A stretch of DNA of 64,000 nucleotides from Pollenia angustigena (lineage: Eukaryota > Arthropoda > Insecta > Diptera > Polleniidae), in contig OV884059.1 of the NCBI GenBank assembly GCA_930367215.1, positions 61,103,393 through 61,167,392 of the forward strand, written 5' to 3'. Below are positions 12,098-25,900 of the stretch, one piece after another (positions within the stretch are counted from its first letter, which is position 1; every line of letters starts with the position of its first letter). Under the pieces are notes generated by a model that saw only the letters and a list, made by a program, of their open reading frames with translations, was not told the DNA's origin and ran no database searches. Position numbers and translations under genes: made by a program.

Positions 12098-13518
12098 AAA
12101 TCTAGTTTACCGACGCAGCTCCAAATAAAAAAAAAAGTACCCAGGGTGATAGAAAATTAAAAAATAAGAAGAAAAAATAAAAATAAAAAAGTTGGCGGAA
12201 ACGCTTAGTTTTCAAGTTATGGACGTTTTAAGTTTTTATATTAAGGTCCGATTTTCCACTACATTTTTATCGTTATATGGCCAATATTGGTATCATTTCA
12301 AAGCTTTTGACCATATCTTTTTAGATATACAAAATTTACTTGAAAATTACTATCTCTTTACCTCACATTACATTCTTTTTGCATTTTACATCAAAATATT
12401 ATAGAAGTGCACCAGGTTAGTATGTAGTTTATTTAAATAAAAGTGTAATACAAACGTAATCAAATTATAAACATGGGCGTCGCAAACGAAAACACTCCTG
12501 CATAGCCGACCTTCGGCCGGGCGCAAGGACTTTCTCCTCTATGGTATAGCAAAAACCGGCTTCGCTAAGTAAAGCTTCTCTGCATAGACGGCCTTCGGCC
12601 GGGCGCAAAGATTTGCTCCTCTTTGGTATGACAAATACCGGCTTCGCTAACTAAAGCTTCTCTGCATAGCCGGCCTTCGGCCGTGCGCAAAGATTTCCTC
12701 CTCTTTGGTATGACAAATACCGGCTTCGCTAACTAAAGCTTCTCTGCATAGCCGGCCTTCGGCCGGGCGCAAGGATTTTCTCCTCTATGGTATAGCAAGA
12801 ACCGGCTTCGCTAAGTAAAGCTTCTCTGCATAGCAGGCCTTCGGCCGGGCGCAAGACTTTGCTCCTCTTTGGTATGACAAATACCGGCTTCGCTAACTAA
12901 AGCTTCTCTGCATAGCCGGCCTTCGGCCGGGCGCAAGGATTTTCTCCTCTATGGTATTGCAAAAACCGGCTTCGCTAAGTAAAGCTTCTCTGCATAGCCG
13001 TCCTTCGGCAGGGCGCAAAAATTTGCTCCTCTTTGGTATGACAAATACCGGCTTCGCTAACTAAAGCTTCTCTGCATAGCCGGCCTTCTGCCGGGCGCAA
13101 AGATTTGCTCCTCTTGGGTATGACAAATACCGGCTTCGCTAACTAAAGCTTCTCTACATAGCCGGCCTTCGGCCGGCCGCAAGGATTTTTTCCTCTATGG
13201 TATAGCAAGAACCGGCTTCGCTAAGTAAAGCTTCTCTGCATAGCAGGCCTTCGGCCGGACGCAAGACTTTGCTCCTCTTTGGGATAGTAAGTACCGGCTT
13301 CGCTAAGTCAAAAGCTTTAAAATGATACCAATATTGACCATATAAAGATAAAAATGTAGTGGAAAATCACGCTTTTATATAAAAACTTAAAACGTCCATA
13401 ACTCGAAAACTAAGCGTTTCCGCCAACTTTTTTATTTAATTTTTTCTTCTTATTTTTTAATTTTCTATCTATCTAGGTACTTTTTTTTTATTTGGAGCTG
13501 CGTCGGTAAACTAGATTT
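12098..13518. mobile_element. foldback element carrying an 82-bp minisatellite
   Basis: Inverted arms of about 200 bp (12098-12310 and 13310-13518) begin aaatctagtttaccgacgca and end in its complement. They pair nearly base for base apart from small indels, including the stretches around 'gttggcggaaacgcttag' and 'tatggacgttttaag'. Between the arms lies an array of 82-bp units. The layout resembles Drosophila foldback (FB) elements: long TIRs enclosing tandem repeats and no coding sequence. The family assignment is by structure only. Confidence 0.75.
12485..13315. repeat. 82-bp tandem repeat, about 10 units
   Basis: The word aaagcttc recurs at 12571, 12653, 12735, 12817 and 12899, exactly 82 bp apart, and continues to 13300. 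Two unit types alternate irregularly: one with 'ttctcctctatggtatagca', the other with 'ttgctcctctttggtatgac'. Each unit carries the palindrome ccggccttcggccgg and the word accggcttcgctaa. Pieces of the same unit also flank the non-LTR element at 21-23.7 kb. Confidence 0.9.
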
Positions 13519-14554
13519 AAGCCTAAATTGGGACTAACAACATTTTGAATATTTAGAGCTTTATCCAAAAACTGTACCCACATTTTCTAAAAGTACATTT
13601 TGTATTGAGAGTTGGTACGAAATATAAAATTTAGTTTTCCATCCCTGTTGTCGTTTATTTCTTACAGCTGACTGTCGGCTTATTTGTTTTTTTTTTATTG
13701 AATAATTTATTATTGTTATTTTTATCACATTGGTTATGTTTTTAGAAAAACCAAACCACAAACATATTGATGTGCTCTGTGGTATTGATAAGACACTCGA
13801 TTTAACTAAAAATCAAATATATACAATAATATGTGGAAATTAAGAAACTCGCATTATTCGATTAAATAGCACCGAAGGCGTTAGTGGAATTAGAAACAAC
13901 AAAAACTTGAAATTAAAATTGTTATTAAAATATTAAGAAAATCTCGAATATAAAAAGTTATATAAAGGGCATGGCGACACAATAGAAGTGAATAAAATGT
14001 ACAAAATACGAAAACTAAAATTTCAAAACGAAAGCAAAAACTGATGTGGCAGGAACCACAGTGATAGTGACCCCATTTACAGTAAACGCAAAAGCTGGTG
14101 TGCAGTTGATAGAAAAGTGTTGATTATTAGTTAATGGAATTCTAAAATTTATTTACGCAAACTGTTGATTGATGGCTTGTGAGTTTTGCTTGACAAATTA
14201 AGACAGTATCAAAGCGTAGAGTAGATATTTGATGAATTTCTTTTGCTATTTTTAAGGTTACAAGAGTTTGTGATGCATTCGGAAAACATTTAAATTATTA
14301 TTCAATACTTGGCTTCTATACATCTACTCTGTGTAATTTCAATTTATTTTTCTCTCAACTTTGTTTATTTTTTATTATATGCAAGCAGCCACTGCGCCAT
14401 TCGTTGTACATTTCCAACAAGTGATTTTTGTTTATTGTTAAGTTATTTTTAAAAAATTAACCAAAAGGGCAAGAACAAGTTTTTGTGTTAATTTTTGTTT
14501 TATTATACGCCAAGAACGTCCACGTGAACTTCTAAACAGACATATTTCATAACG
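13519..14554 (+). promoter_or_regulatory. Ucp4A upstream region and presumed 5' UTR
   Basis: No other gene is visible in the kilobase before the Ucp4A ATG. A weak TATA-like word 'tatataaagg' lies at about 13959. The transcription start and any 5' non-coding exon cannot be fixed from sequence alone. The start codon context is cataacgATG. Confidence 0.3.
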
Positions 14555-14857
14555 ATGCAGAGTCAAAAACAGGCAGCAGCTGCAACAATTTCGTCTGCAG
14601 CTGATGCTACAACATCCACAGCTACAACGACAGCAAGTGCAGACACCTCAGCAGTTACACGCAATCAAATGCGCCCTGTAAAGTATGACTATGCTGATAG
14701 TTTTGCGTGTACGTATATTGTATCGGTTGTAGCTGCAGCAAATGCAGAGTTAGTTACATATCCTTTGGATCTTACAAAGACAAGATTACAAATACAGGGC
14801 GAGGCAGCAGCTAGTGCTCATCAAGCGATTAGTAGCAGCAAAACGGCAAAGCCACAA
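14555..14857 (+). CDS. Ucp4A: Ucp4A coding exon 1
   Basis: It encodes residues 1-101: the low-complexity N-terminus, the [17 protein letters not shown] first helix and the first carrier signature PLDLTKTR. The donor is caa|gtgaga after a complete Gln codon (phase 0). Reading through the donor reaches a stop at 15026 and leaves the family similarity, which supports splicing here. Confidence 0.92.
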
Positions 14858-16829
14858 GTGAGAAATTTTAATCAGTATTCTAATATATTGCCAAATGATT
14901 ACACATTTTATACCTATATAAAGTACATACCGTCACCTCAAATCCAAAAGGCTGTAAATAAACTTTATTTTTTTTACAAAAGAAGCAAAAAACTTTATAA
15001 ATTTAAAACTACAGTACAATCCCGATAATTCGTAATCGCAAGGGACCGGCCATTTCTTACGAATTATAGGGGTTTTCGATTTAGCGGGGTTTCGATTTAA
15101 CGGGTTTAAAATAAAATAAATACGAATAAACGGGGTTTTTCAATTTATTTACTAAAACTATAAAAAAACATAAAAAACAATTGTTAAAAATAAAATATAT
15201 AAAAATTATAAATGAGCCGTTTATTTTGAAAGTGGCATTAGTCACTTTTTCAAAAAAAAATCGAGTTAATAATAAATAATAATAATAAATATGTAATAAT
15301 AATAAATAATAATAATAATACTGAGAAAAATATCATTATCATGATGTATCAAATACAAGTGAATCTTCTCGAAAGTTAGCATCCATATTTTTAAACGTGT
15401 TAAAACGCAAACCCTTAAATATCTCGACTTAAAAACCGAAATGACTTATGCCACTTTCAAAATAAACGGCTCAAATAAAAATTATGCATGTAACAAACTG
15501 ATCTTAAAAAAATTAATCCACACACAAGCAAAAACCCACGCAAAAATAAAAAAATGGTAAGCAAAAAAGCATTCTTTCCATGTTTTTGTTGTTTTTATTA
15601 CGAATTATAAGTGGTAGTTAGCAAACAATTACGATTTATAAGAGGTAAAGAAGATTTTTTTGAAAAAAAATTACGAATTATCGAGGGGACCAAAATGTAT
15701 GGAAATTTTACGAGTTAACGAGATTTTTTCAAGGGACCGACAGTTTATTACGAATTATCGGGAATTACGATTTATCGGGGTACGAATTATCGGGATTTGA
15801 CTGTATTTATTTTTATGAAACCAAATTTTGGGATCAAGGATAGAAAACCAATGCTGATGTGAATCAATAAAAAAAAATTAGAAACATTAGTATTTTTTCC
15901 TTATGTTAGTAACGGCTTTTTGGGACCGCTTTTTCTGAAACCAAAAACTCGTAAGTGCACTGTTTTTTGTATAAAAGAAACAAGATAGATTGTTATTTAG
16001 TCAAACTACCTACATACATATGTGTCTTTCTAAAGATGTATCCATTTCTTTTTTGAAATTGTTATTCTTTCGGCTTGAAACCGAACGGATTCGACTTCTT
16101 CATTCATCTTTAATGCTTTTTTTATAATAAATTATTACCGAAGGATCATACCCCAAGGCGCGAATCATATTAACAGTTCGGTCGCCAGTTTTTCTACCTG
16201 GAATTAGCATTTGTTGACAATGTAGTGCCAGCCTTTTGAATTCCGTAATAAAATCGTAATTTCTAAACATATCCCAGTAAAATTTTAAGGAAAGATGTAT
16301 GTTTGTTATTTACATCAGTGATGCCAGTGAAAATTTAAAAAAAAATTTCCTGCACTTTTCCCTACGTTAAAAATTTATTGTTTTTAGCTACAGGCAAGCA
16401 AATTCATGTTTTTTTTTAACACTTTGTAAGTATTATATTTAAAGCATTTATTAACATTTATTTTAAATACACATTTGAAAATAAAATTTAAAAAATAGCA
16501 CTGGGTGACGAAGTTCGTAAACCCATTTGGTTTTGCTTCAGGTTGTTAAGACTTATAGTATATTCTACATTTCTACTTAAATGCTATTGTATATGAAAAA
16601 TTTTAATTTTTTATTGAAAATAATACGAATATTTACGTATTTTTACATAATATTTTGAAAATAAGATAATATAATAAAATAAAATATCTGTCCTTTTTTC
16701 CCTACGCTTGAAATTTTCCGATAAAATCCCTACAAAAAGGGAAAATTCACTTTTTTACATCATAATCAATCAAAAACCACATTTTGATTTTTTTTAGTTA
16801 CTGCCTTTTAAATTTAGGGTGACGATACA

Positions 16830-16906
<77 letters not shown>

Positions 16907-19900
16907 GTATATCGATAGCTTAAATGCAAAATGGCGTTACTTAAAAATTTATAATTTAACATGAGAAGCAAGACACTTTGTAAAATAAAAACTATAAACA
17001 TGCATTGATAAGTCTTCCATGGAATTCTTCAAACAATTTTCAAGGACAACCATTTCATTATATTTTGACGACATAAAATCTGTAACAACGTCGTTTTGCA
17101 TATATAAAATAAAAACCACTTGTAGTTACGTCCCTTTTGTCAATAAAAACGCCTTTTGCATTCTAGCTAACGATATATGTATATGTAAGTGCCAAAATTA
17201 TTGATCAAATTATTTATCAAAAACATATAGATACATCATGGTATAATAAACAAAGTATAATCATTCGGGAGAGTTGTCAATATTTACCCATGGAATGTCA
17301 AACAACGAAATCTTACTCCCGGCCGATTCCACCAAATTCAGTTAAAACTAGCTTTTACTTTAACTTTCAGTTAACAAAATGTTTCTGACAGTTATAACTG
17401 ATAGTTTATTTTAACTGAACTTGGTGAAATTGGCCGTTAACTGCAAATTTTATTTATACTAATTTTATGTACATATTAATTTTGAAATTAAGCAAAAATT
17501 TCCAAAAAATAAAACTAATTTATTTATTTGATTTTTGACACTTGTTTATTTCTTTCCTTATTTTCTACCTAACCCACGATTATTTAACCATTCATAATGG
17601 GTACCATTGAAGAATAAGTGCAAGGTATAGTCATTAGAAATTTTGTTCATGTAATTTGACATCACATGGGTAAAGAATGGCAACTCTCCCTAATGAATCT
17701 ACATTATACTTATTATACCATGATAGATACCAAATACTTTTTAAAACAAGTTTCATAACATCAAATATCCAACATTTTAAAAATATTCATCTAAACATAT
17801 TTACAAAATGTATCTGTTATTGTATAATTTGAACTAAAATAATATAAAGACATACATATAAAAAATAAGACAAGTTAGAAAGCTATATTCGGCTCTGCCG
17901 AATCTTTGATACCGACATGATGATGTTATTATTATCTTAAACTGTGACGATTTGTTATTAATTATGGTTTTAGGCGACTAAACTGTTTTCCGGTAGTAGG
18001 GTTAATATGGGGCCTAGGGTAAGTTCTGGACCGATCATCACGAAATTTCACAGTGTCATTTCTAGTCCTTTAAAACAGTGACGTACCAATTTCTGTAATG
18101 ATAGCATTATTAATTATGGTTTTAGATGTACTAAACTGTTTTCCGGGAGTAGGGTTTCTATGGGGCCTAGGGTAAATTATGTACCGATCTTCACGAAATT
18201 TCACAGTATCATTTATAGTCCTATAAAACTGTGACGAGCCAAAATTTGTCATGATTGCATTATTTTTTACGGTTTACGGCGTACTAAACTGTTTTCCGGT
18301 AGTAGGGTTTATATGGGGCCTAAGGTCACGAAATTTCACAGCGTTATTTCTAGTCCTAAAAAACTGTGACGTACCAAATTTTATTACGCTAGCGTTATTT
18401 TTTACGGTTTTAGGCGTACTAAACTGTTTTCCGGGAGTAGTGTTTATATGGGGCTTAGGGTAAATTATTAACGGATCTTCACGAAATTTAACAGCGTGAT
18501 TTCCAGTCAAATAAAACAAATTTTTTGCAAAATCTTATCTCATTCCGTGCCTTGTTCCAGCATTTATGTTATTTTTTGTAACAAAATTATCAATTTTTTA
18601 GGTGGTGGTTCCACATTTTGATTTATAGCTCTGGTCCTACTGAACCGATTTTGCTGGATTTCAATCCCAAACAGCTTAGCATAACTACAAGCAATTTGGC
18701 ACCAAGGTTGTTCATTTCTTTTGAGTTGTTCGAAAGTGAGCGTGTTTTCAACAGACGGACAGACGGACATGGCTAAATCAACTTAGAATTACTCAAGGAC
18801 CCAGAATATATATACTTTATGGGGTCTGAGATGAATAATAAAAAAGTTTCACACGGAATGACAAACTTAATATACCCTCTTCACAACTAATTGTGGTGGA
18901 GGGTATAATAACAAGACTAATATAGTCCTAAAAAAAACATGACACATTATGAAAAGATTCCACAATTTTTGTGATTCTTTCCGTTAACCGATGAATAAAT
19001 TTTAGCATAAAAAGCTTAAAGTTATAGAAAAATAATCGTTAGAACCCTTTCAACAGAAATAGGTATGTTATGATCCGATGTTTAATAAATACTTACCCCC
19101 ATATTCATAAAAAAAAAATTTCAGGTTTTATAAATCAAAATTTTTTTTAATGAATATAGAGGTAACTTTCTGTTAAAATCGCAATGGAGCATTAAAATCT
19201 GGTCTGAAGAACTCGAAGTTTGTTCTTAGAAAATACATAAAGTCACTCAATAAAGTTTAGGCACATAATGACTCCAAAGAGATCTTTCAATGCCTTAACA
19301 TCCGCTTAACTTGAAAAATGTATTTGGCTTATTTTTATCAAAAAAATTCATATTGTCATTTTAAAGATACAACGCTTTAAAAACTAAAAACAATTAAATT
19401 CACATAAAAAACTTTAGGCACATACTGTTTGTATGACATTTTTTGCTTTTACGAAAGCAAATGTGAAGGTAATGTACAGATCTTTTTTAAAAGTCATGTT
19501 ATGCCTTAACTTAATTGAGTGCCTGTATATAAAGGGAAAATCGTGTTTACAAATGTAAAGCACAAGGTTTTATAATAGAAAACAAGTAAGAAAGTATTGT
19601 CGGTCAAGCCCGACCATATGATACCCTACACCACAGTATTTAAAAACACATCATGCTTATGTGTCCATATAAATATAGATTTATCTAAGTTTATAAACTT
19701 CATGAAAATCGGTTTGAAAGTTTGTGAGAGGCAGAAATTGCCCCCTACCTCCCGTTGTGGTCCTATTTTTGAAAAACTGTATAGCTAATGTGTCCATACA
19801 GATATGGATCTATCTATGTTTTAAATTTCATTGAAATCGGTTTGATAGTTTCTGAGAGGAAGAAATTTCCCCCTATATTGCCTCGTGGTCCTACGATTCG

Positions 19901-22900
19901 ATCCATTTTCAATAGGCTTGGTCCTTGTGCCAATAAAAATCTACGAACCAAATTTCATCAAATTATCTCCAAAATTGCGACCTGTACTTTGCGCACAAGG
20001 TTACATGGACAGCCAGCCAGCCGGACGGACATCGTTAGTTCGACTCAGAAAGTGATTCTAAGACGATCGGCATACTTTAAGGTGGGTCTAGGACCAATAT
20101 TTTAAGGCGTTACACACATCAGCACAAATGCAAAATACCCTCTCCACTATTGTGGTGTGGGTATAAAAAGGGAATGCTGTAATATTTAATTAAAAAATTG
20201 TTTTAATAATAAGGATCTTTTTAAATCAAAGCACTGCATTATACTTTTTATTTTCCTTCTTATTTAAAAAAAGACATGACCGCACTTGGGGATACATGAG
20301 AAGTTGGAAATATCATCGTTATTCTGGGACTTATAATCTCATTAAGTTTTAATGAATTAATATTATGTCCCAATAAAGATATCTGTTTATACAAACATAA
20401 TAAGACTTATACATATTTGTGTAGATGAGTTCCCAAACTCGTTCGTTTCAAAAATTGAGATAACAATGGATTTTGACAGATCTTTTAGCACTTTATAAGA
20501 ATAAATATATAGATTGCATCGAATCATGTCCTTTTCTATGTTGTTATGTTACCTAAATTGCAGTTGGTAACAAAACTGGTTCGTTCCACTCATCAGACTT
20601 TTTCGAAACTATCTCTTTACATTTTCTGTCCCATCAAATGGGGTTAACCCGAAAAATTTTTATCTACTCACTTTGGGGAAAATTGGAACGAAAATAAAGT
20701 CTTATCGAATGGAAATACCTTTACTTATTAAATTAGACTAGGTGTTCATTAGGTGGCATGTCATAACGTCCAGTGTCATAGTGTCCGTGGGCATTAACAC
20801 ACTTTGCAAATGGACATTATGTAATTTTTAAAAATGTCATAACGTCCATAATTACTAAAGAAGTTAAATACAAAAAAAGATCTACATACACGCAGAGAAA
20901 AACATGTTTTATTATGGTCACAACCAACAAAACTATTTTTAAAGAAACTTATTTAACCATAATATGGTTGTCGGTGACAATGATTTGGTTAAATCAAGCA
21001 TAATATGGTTAACATTTTTTTTAAAATGGTTTTGTTGTTTTTTCTCTGGGTGCATATATTAAATATATAACGAAAACACTTTTGGGCGCAAGGATTTTAT
21101 ACTCTATGGTATAACAAGCAGAGAAGCTTAAGCCCAAATGGTGGACCAGGGAACTTCACGTTCAAAGGTCTACGGTTAATAGGGCCAAGCTAACAAGAGC
21201 ACCAGAGGATTGGAACAACCACAGGGTGAAGTGCAACAATTATAAGGCGGATCTGAAAAGGGCAAAGCGACTATCATGGAGGCAATTTTGTGTATTCATC
21301 GATAATGTCAACGAGCTGTGAAGATTCCGACGACCCTAAGGCCCTGGGTTACATCCAAAGCAATGACGGCTCATGGACTGAGTCTAGCTCTGGAGACGCG
21401 TTTTCCCGCGTGCAGGGAAACCGGAGGTATGGAAGACGGTCAGTGGGACGTGATGTCCATGACATCGTATCATACTTCCGCTTGCGTCGAGGAAATGGTC
21501 ACAAGGGAGAAGCTGGCGTGGGCGGTCAAAACTTTTGACCCATATAAGTCACCGGGTCCGGATGGCATCTTTCCGGCTATACTTTGCAATATCCCGGATG
21601 ATGCATCGTTTCTGCTGGTAAACATATTCAGGAAATGCCTCAGGAGGAGGTATTTGCCCAGGAGGTGGAGAGAGGTCAGGGTGATCTTCATACCCAAGGC
21701 TGGTAAAGCGAGCTACTCGAAACCAGGGGATTTTAGGCCTATTAGTCTGTCTTCATTCTTGCTGAACACTCTCGAGAGAGTAATAGATTTCTATATCAGG
21801 AGTAATATTGAGACCCGCCTTATTAGCAACGCTCTACATGAGGTGGTGGGTTGTAATATTAAGCACGGTCTGGGGCATAAGGAATATACTTTCGTCGCGT
21901 TTCTGGATAAAGAAGGACGACATAGTTCTGCTGGTCAGGGGAAAATTTATGTCCACGATCGGAGAAATTATGCAGGTGATGCTGGGTGAACTCTCGACAT
22001 GGGCAAAGGACAGATGCTGTGTGTTAACCCTGTGAAGACTGAGCTGGTGCTATTTACCAGGAGATACAGGATCGAGGGATTTAGGGGGCCAGTGCTAGAT
22101 GGTGTCGAGTTTCCTCTAACGGACGGTGCAAAGTATTTGGGTTACTTTCTGGACAGCAAACTATCTTGGAAGAGAAATACTCAGGAGAGTATGGGAAGGG
22201 GACTCAATGCCTACTACACATGCAGGATTCCATCGGTAAGAACTGGGGTCTGAGGCCAGATATGGTAAACTGGATTTACACATCGGTGGTTAGGCCTATA
22301 CTTACCTATGGATGCACTGTTTGGTGGAGAGCGTTGAGAGTGGATAGCTATAGGAAGATGCTCAGCAAGGGTCAAAGGAGTGCATCTCTTGGCATCGCAG
22401 GCGCAAGGAGAAACACTCCACAGGCAGCGCTGGACATCCTACTATATCTGTCCCTTATCGAGCATTATGTGAGGAGTGTGGCTGCTAGGAACTTACTTAG
22501 ACTTTACGAGTCTTCCTTAGTTAGACCTAGGCGGGATGATCACACGAGGATTTAGAACGAGGTGGGTCTGCTTGATCGGGGTAGGATTCTCGAGGGAATT
22601 TATGATCATAGAACTATGACCATGGACTTCGGCGTAACACCACCAGTGGAGTTCCCGGATAGGAAAATCTGGCGTGGATCCAATGGACTATTTGAGGGGT
22701 GGGCAGTATTAACGGATGGATCCAAGATGGAAACCGGCACTGGTGCCGGTGTATATATCGCAGACACAGAGGTAAAAAGATCATTCAGACTCCCTGATGA
22801 GTGCAGTGTCTTCTAGGCTGAGATTCTAGATCTGGAGGGCGACGGAGGTGATACTGGAACCCATCGTGGGTGGATCTGTGGTGACAATTTACGTCGATAG

Positions 22901-25900
22901 TCAGGCGGCGCTTAGGGAATTGACAAATTATACGGTGCGATCGTGCCTGGTCGCTCGGTGTTGGAATGCTCTTGGTGAACTCATGGAGGCATTCAATGTA
23001 AGGCTGTGTTAGGTACCTGGACACTGCATGGTTGATGGAAATGAGGTGGCGGACGAACTCGCGAGAGGGGGTTCGAATCTGGACTTTGCGGTAAGGAACA
23101 GGGGTAAAGCCCCCTCTATGTGATGACTTTAACCGATCCTGAAGGGACAGAACGGATTGCAGGGTGTCCAGGGCACTATGGCCCAGATTGGACGCAAGCA
23201 ACCAGGGTTCTACTGGGATTGGATAGAGGTGGTCTTAGAACACTTATAGGGTTCTTGACGGGTCATTGCCCTGTTAGGGCTTTTACGAGAAAATGGGACG
23301 ATCGAGCATGTACTGTGCCATTGTCCCAGGATGCAGGGTTTCAGACAGAAATGGCTAGGAGATAGGTTTCACGACGAACTGGGGTGCATCACTGGATGTA
23401 ATTCGGCTGATCTACTGGGGTTTGCCAGGGAAATAGTGCGGCTGTTTCTGTTGAGGGGACTGTAGAGAGGGCAATAGTTCTACGCGATACCTACTAACTT
23501 TCTAGCTTTCTTGTTTCTATCCATCTCATACTTCTTTTCTTTACTTTTCACTTTCTCTACTTCTTCTTTTCATTGAAGGGATTCACAATGGACCGTATTG
23601 GTCTCCGAGTGGAAGTGTGCCCTTTGGCACATAACCCTTCTTAACCTAACCTATCCTAGCGAAGCCAGTATTTGTTATACCATAGAGCAGAAAATCCTTG
23701 CGCCCGGCCGGCTATACAGAGAAGTTTTGGTTAGCGAAGCCGGTGTTTGTTATACCATAGAGGAGAAAATCCTTGCGTCCGGTCAAAGGTCGGCTGTGCA
23801 GAGAAGCTTTTTGGACACTGGACGTTATGACATGCTACCGTTCTTTACCTCCTATGATGGTATTGGTACGGTTTAATCACTTGATACAAACAGCACCAAG
23901 TCTAACAACAAAAGGTCGATTTTTCCCAAAAATAATACAAAGTTTACAAGAATTTGTTTACCTTATTTACATTTCAAAATGTGTTATACAAATTTAACAA
24001 CATCTAAGCAAGGACTTGGTGTTGTTTTGCACTTTTCTATCTCGAAAACTACATTAGATAGGACATATGGGCATTCACACATCTATAGAGGAAAATTCTG
24101 ATTCCAACAGTATAAAAAGCGTATTTTGAAAAACACGTGAATTGGCGTAGTTTGTCTCTCCCTACAAACAATTGTAACATGTTTGAGACCTGTTTGCATA
24201 ATTTTAATAATTTAATACAACTTTAATTTTCCTGGTGGGTAGTGTGTTGCAAAACTCGTTCGATCTCATATGGATTGTAGCAAAACTCGTTTTATTCGAA
24301 AATCCTCAGAAAAACTCGTTCGTTCCAAAATTAAATCTATTGTTTTTCTATATTTTAGTTGGTTTAAATTTTTTAACTGTTGAATTATTAATCAAGAGTG
24401 GCATAACATTTCAGAATCAAAAAAGTTCAACTAATTTGGCCCATTTTATCGGGCCCTATATGTTTTTTGCATTTTCCCAAAATGCGAATAAAGTGTAACG
24501 AACGAGTTTTGCAACGCACTTACTCATTTGTAACTTTTATTGGGATATTAAAGCCGACTCGGTAATAAATCCCAATATTTTAGGACACTTTGTCCGATTT
24601 CATAAACGCAGTGTTGCAAGGAATAGCTTTATCTAGAAAATGCCTTGAAGTCATTATTGCACGGTAACCGTATTCACTGCACAACGGTTGCGAAATTCGT
24701 GCATCGTTTTTAGCTGTGATGATTTTTTAATGCATTGCTTTTAAGTGATGCTTTGCAATACTGCGTTTATGAAATCAGCCTATGTATGTCCCATTACAAC
24801 CAAAAAAAGACATTTTATAGTTTGAAAATTTTCTTGTTGCAAATTATTAAAAACAGGGAACGAAAATAATTTTTTTAAACTAAAGCCTGTCAAATGCATT
24901 TTAAAACACAAAAGCAAAAAACATTTGATTAAGTAAGGAAAGTGCGATAAGATTCGCATTTTGCTTAAGCAAATGTTAGATTCATAAAACTTAACAAAAA
25001 GTACCTTAAAGCTCAAAATGGCTTGGCACCTGTTGAAGTCAGGTCAATATTAAATAATAATATGACAGGGATTCCAATGGTAGCAACGAAGATGATGAAC
25101 TTACAGAGGAAACAACTAATCTTCGAAGCAGTGATTAATGAAAAGTGTCGAAAATGAAAACCCACAAACTTACATTGGAGCCATGAAGTCGCCATAAAGC
25201 TAAAAATGGAAACACGCAATGATGGAAGAATAAGAATCTCTAAGAGAAAATAAAACTTGGGACCTTGTGCAGCGACCTGCTAATAAGAATGTTTTAAAAA
25301 ACCGTTAGGTTTTTCGTGTGAAGCCTATAGAAAATGGGGAAATGCGATTCAATGCCAGTTTAGTGGATAAGGGCTGTGTGCAAAAATATGGAATCGATTA
25401 CTTCAAGACTTTCAGTCCAGTCGTTCGCTATGACTCTATACGTATTCTTTTGGCCATATCTGCAAATAAGAAAATGAAAATGAGGCAATTTGAAATGAAA
25501 CATTTTTAAATGGTACACTTCAGGAGGAAGTATACTTGGAGCAGCCTGAGGGATTCGAGGATGATATGGAACGTGTTTACCGATTAAAAAAGAGTCTTTA
25601 TGGCCTGAAACAAGCTCCATGATATATTCAAGTTGACCTTTATTTAATGAATGACAAATGCCTGAGTTTTACATTTCAGTTTATGCCTCGTAAAAGGTAT
25701 GTTTAGTTAATGCTTAAATCATGTATGATCTTACGACTACGTTAATGTCAGGGATGTAAATATGCATACTCTTAAAATATACAACAATACCCCCATCATA
25801 ATCTGGGTTAATACTATTAACCTAATATTCAATAAAACTTATACTAAATTGAAATGTATTTTAATTTAAAATTTTCACAATATTTTTAATCAAATTTTCA

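Noticed and set aside
12485..13315. 82-bp array as a CRISPR array
   Set aside because: Units are contiguous and similar throughout with no unique spacers, and the organism is an animal.
18251..18519. short open frames on both strands with repeated GVLNCFP-type peptides
   Set aside because: They arise from the 152-bp tandem units of a Helitron-like repeat and carry no independent coding evidence.
23060..23080. 'gggttcgaatctgg' as a tRNA B box
   Set aside because: No matching A box or cloverleaf around it, and it lies inside the RNase H region of a retroelement.
22785..23201. 138-codon minus-strand open frame
   Set aside because: It is antisense to the RNase H domain of the plus-strand non-LTR pseudogene and has no protein character of its own.
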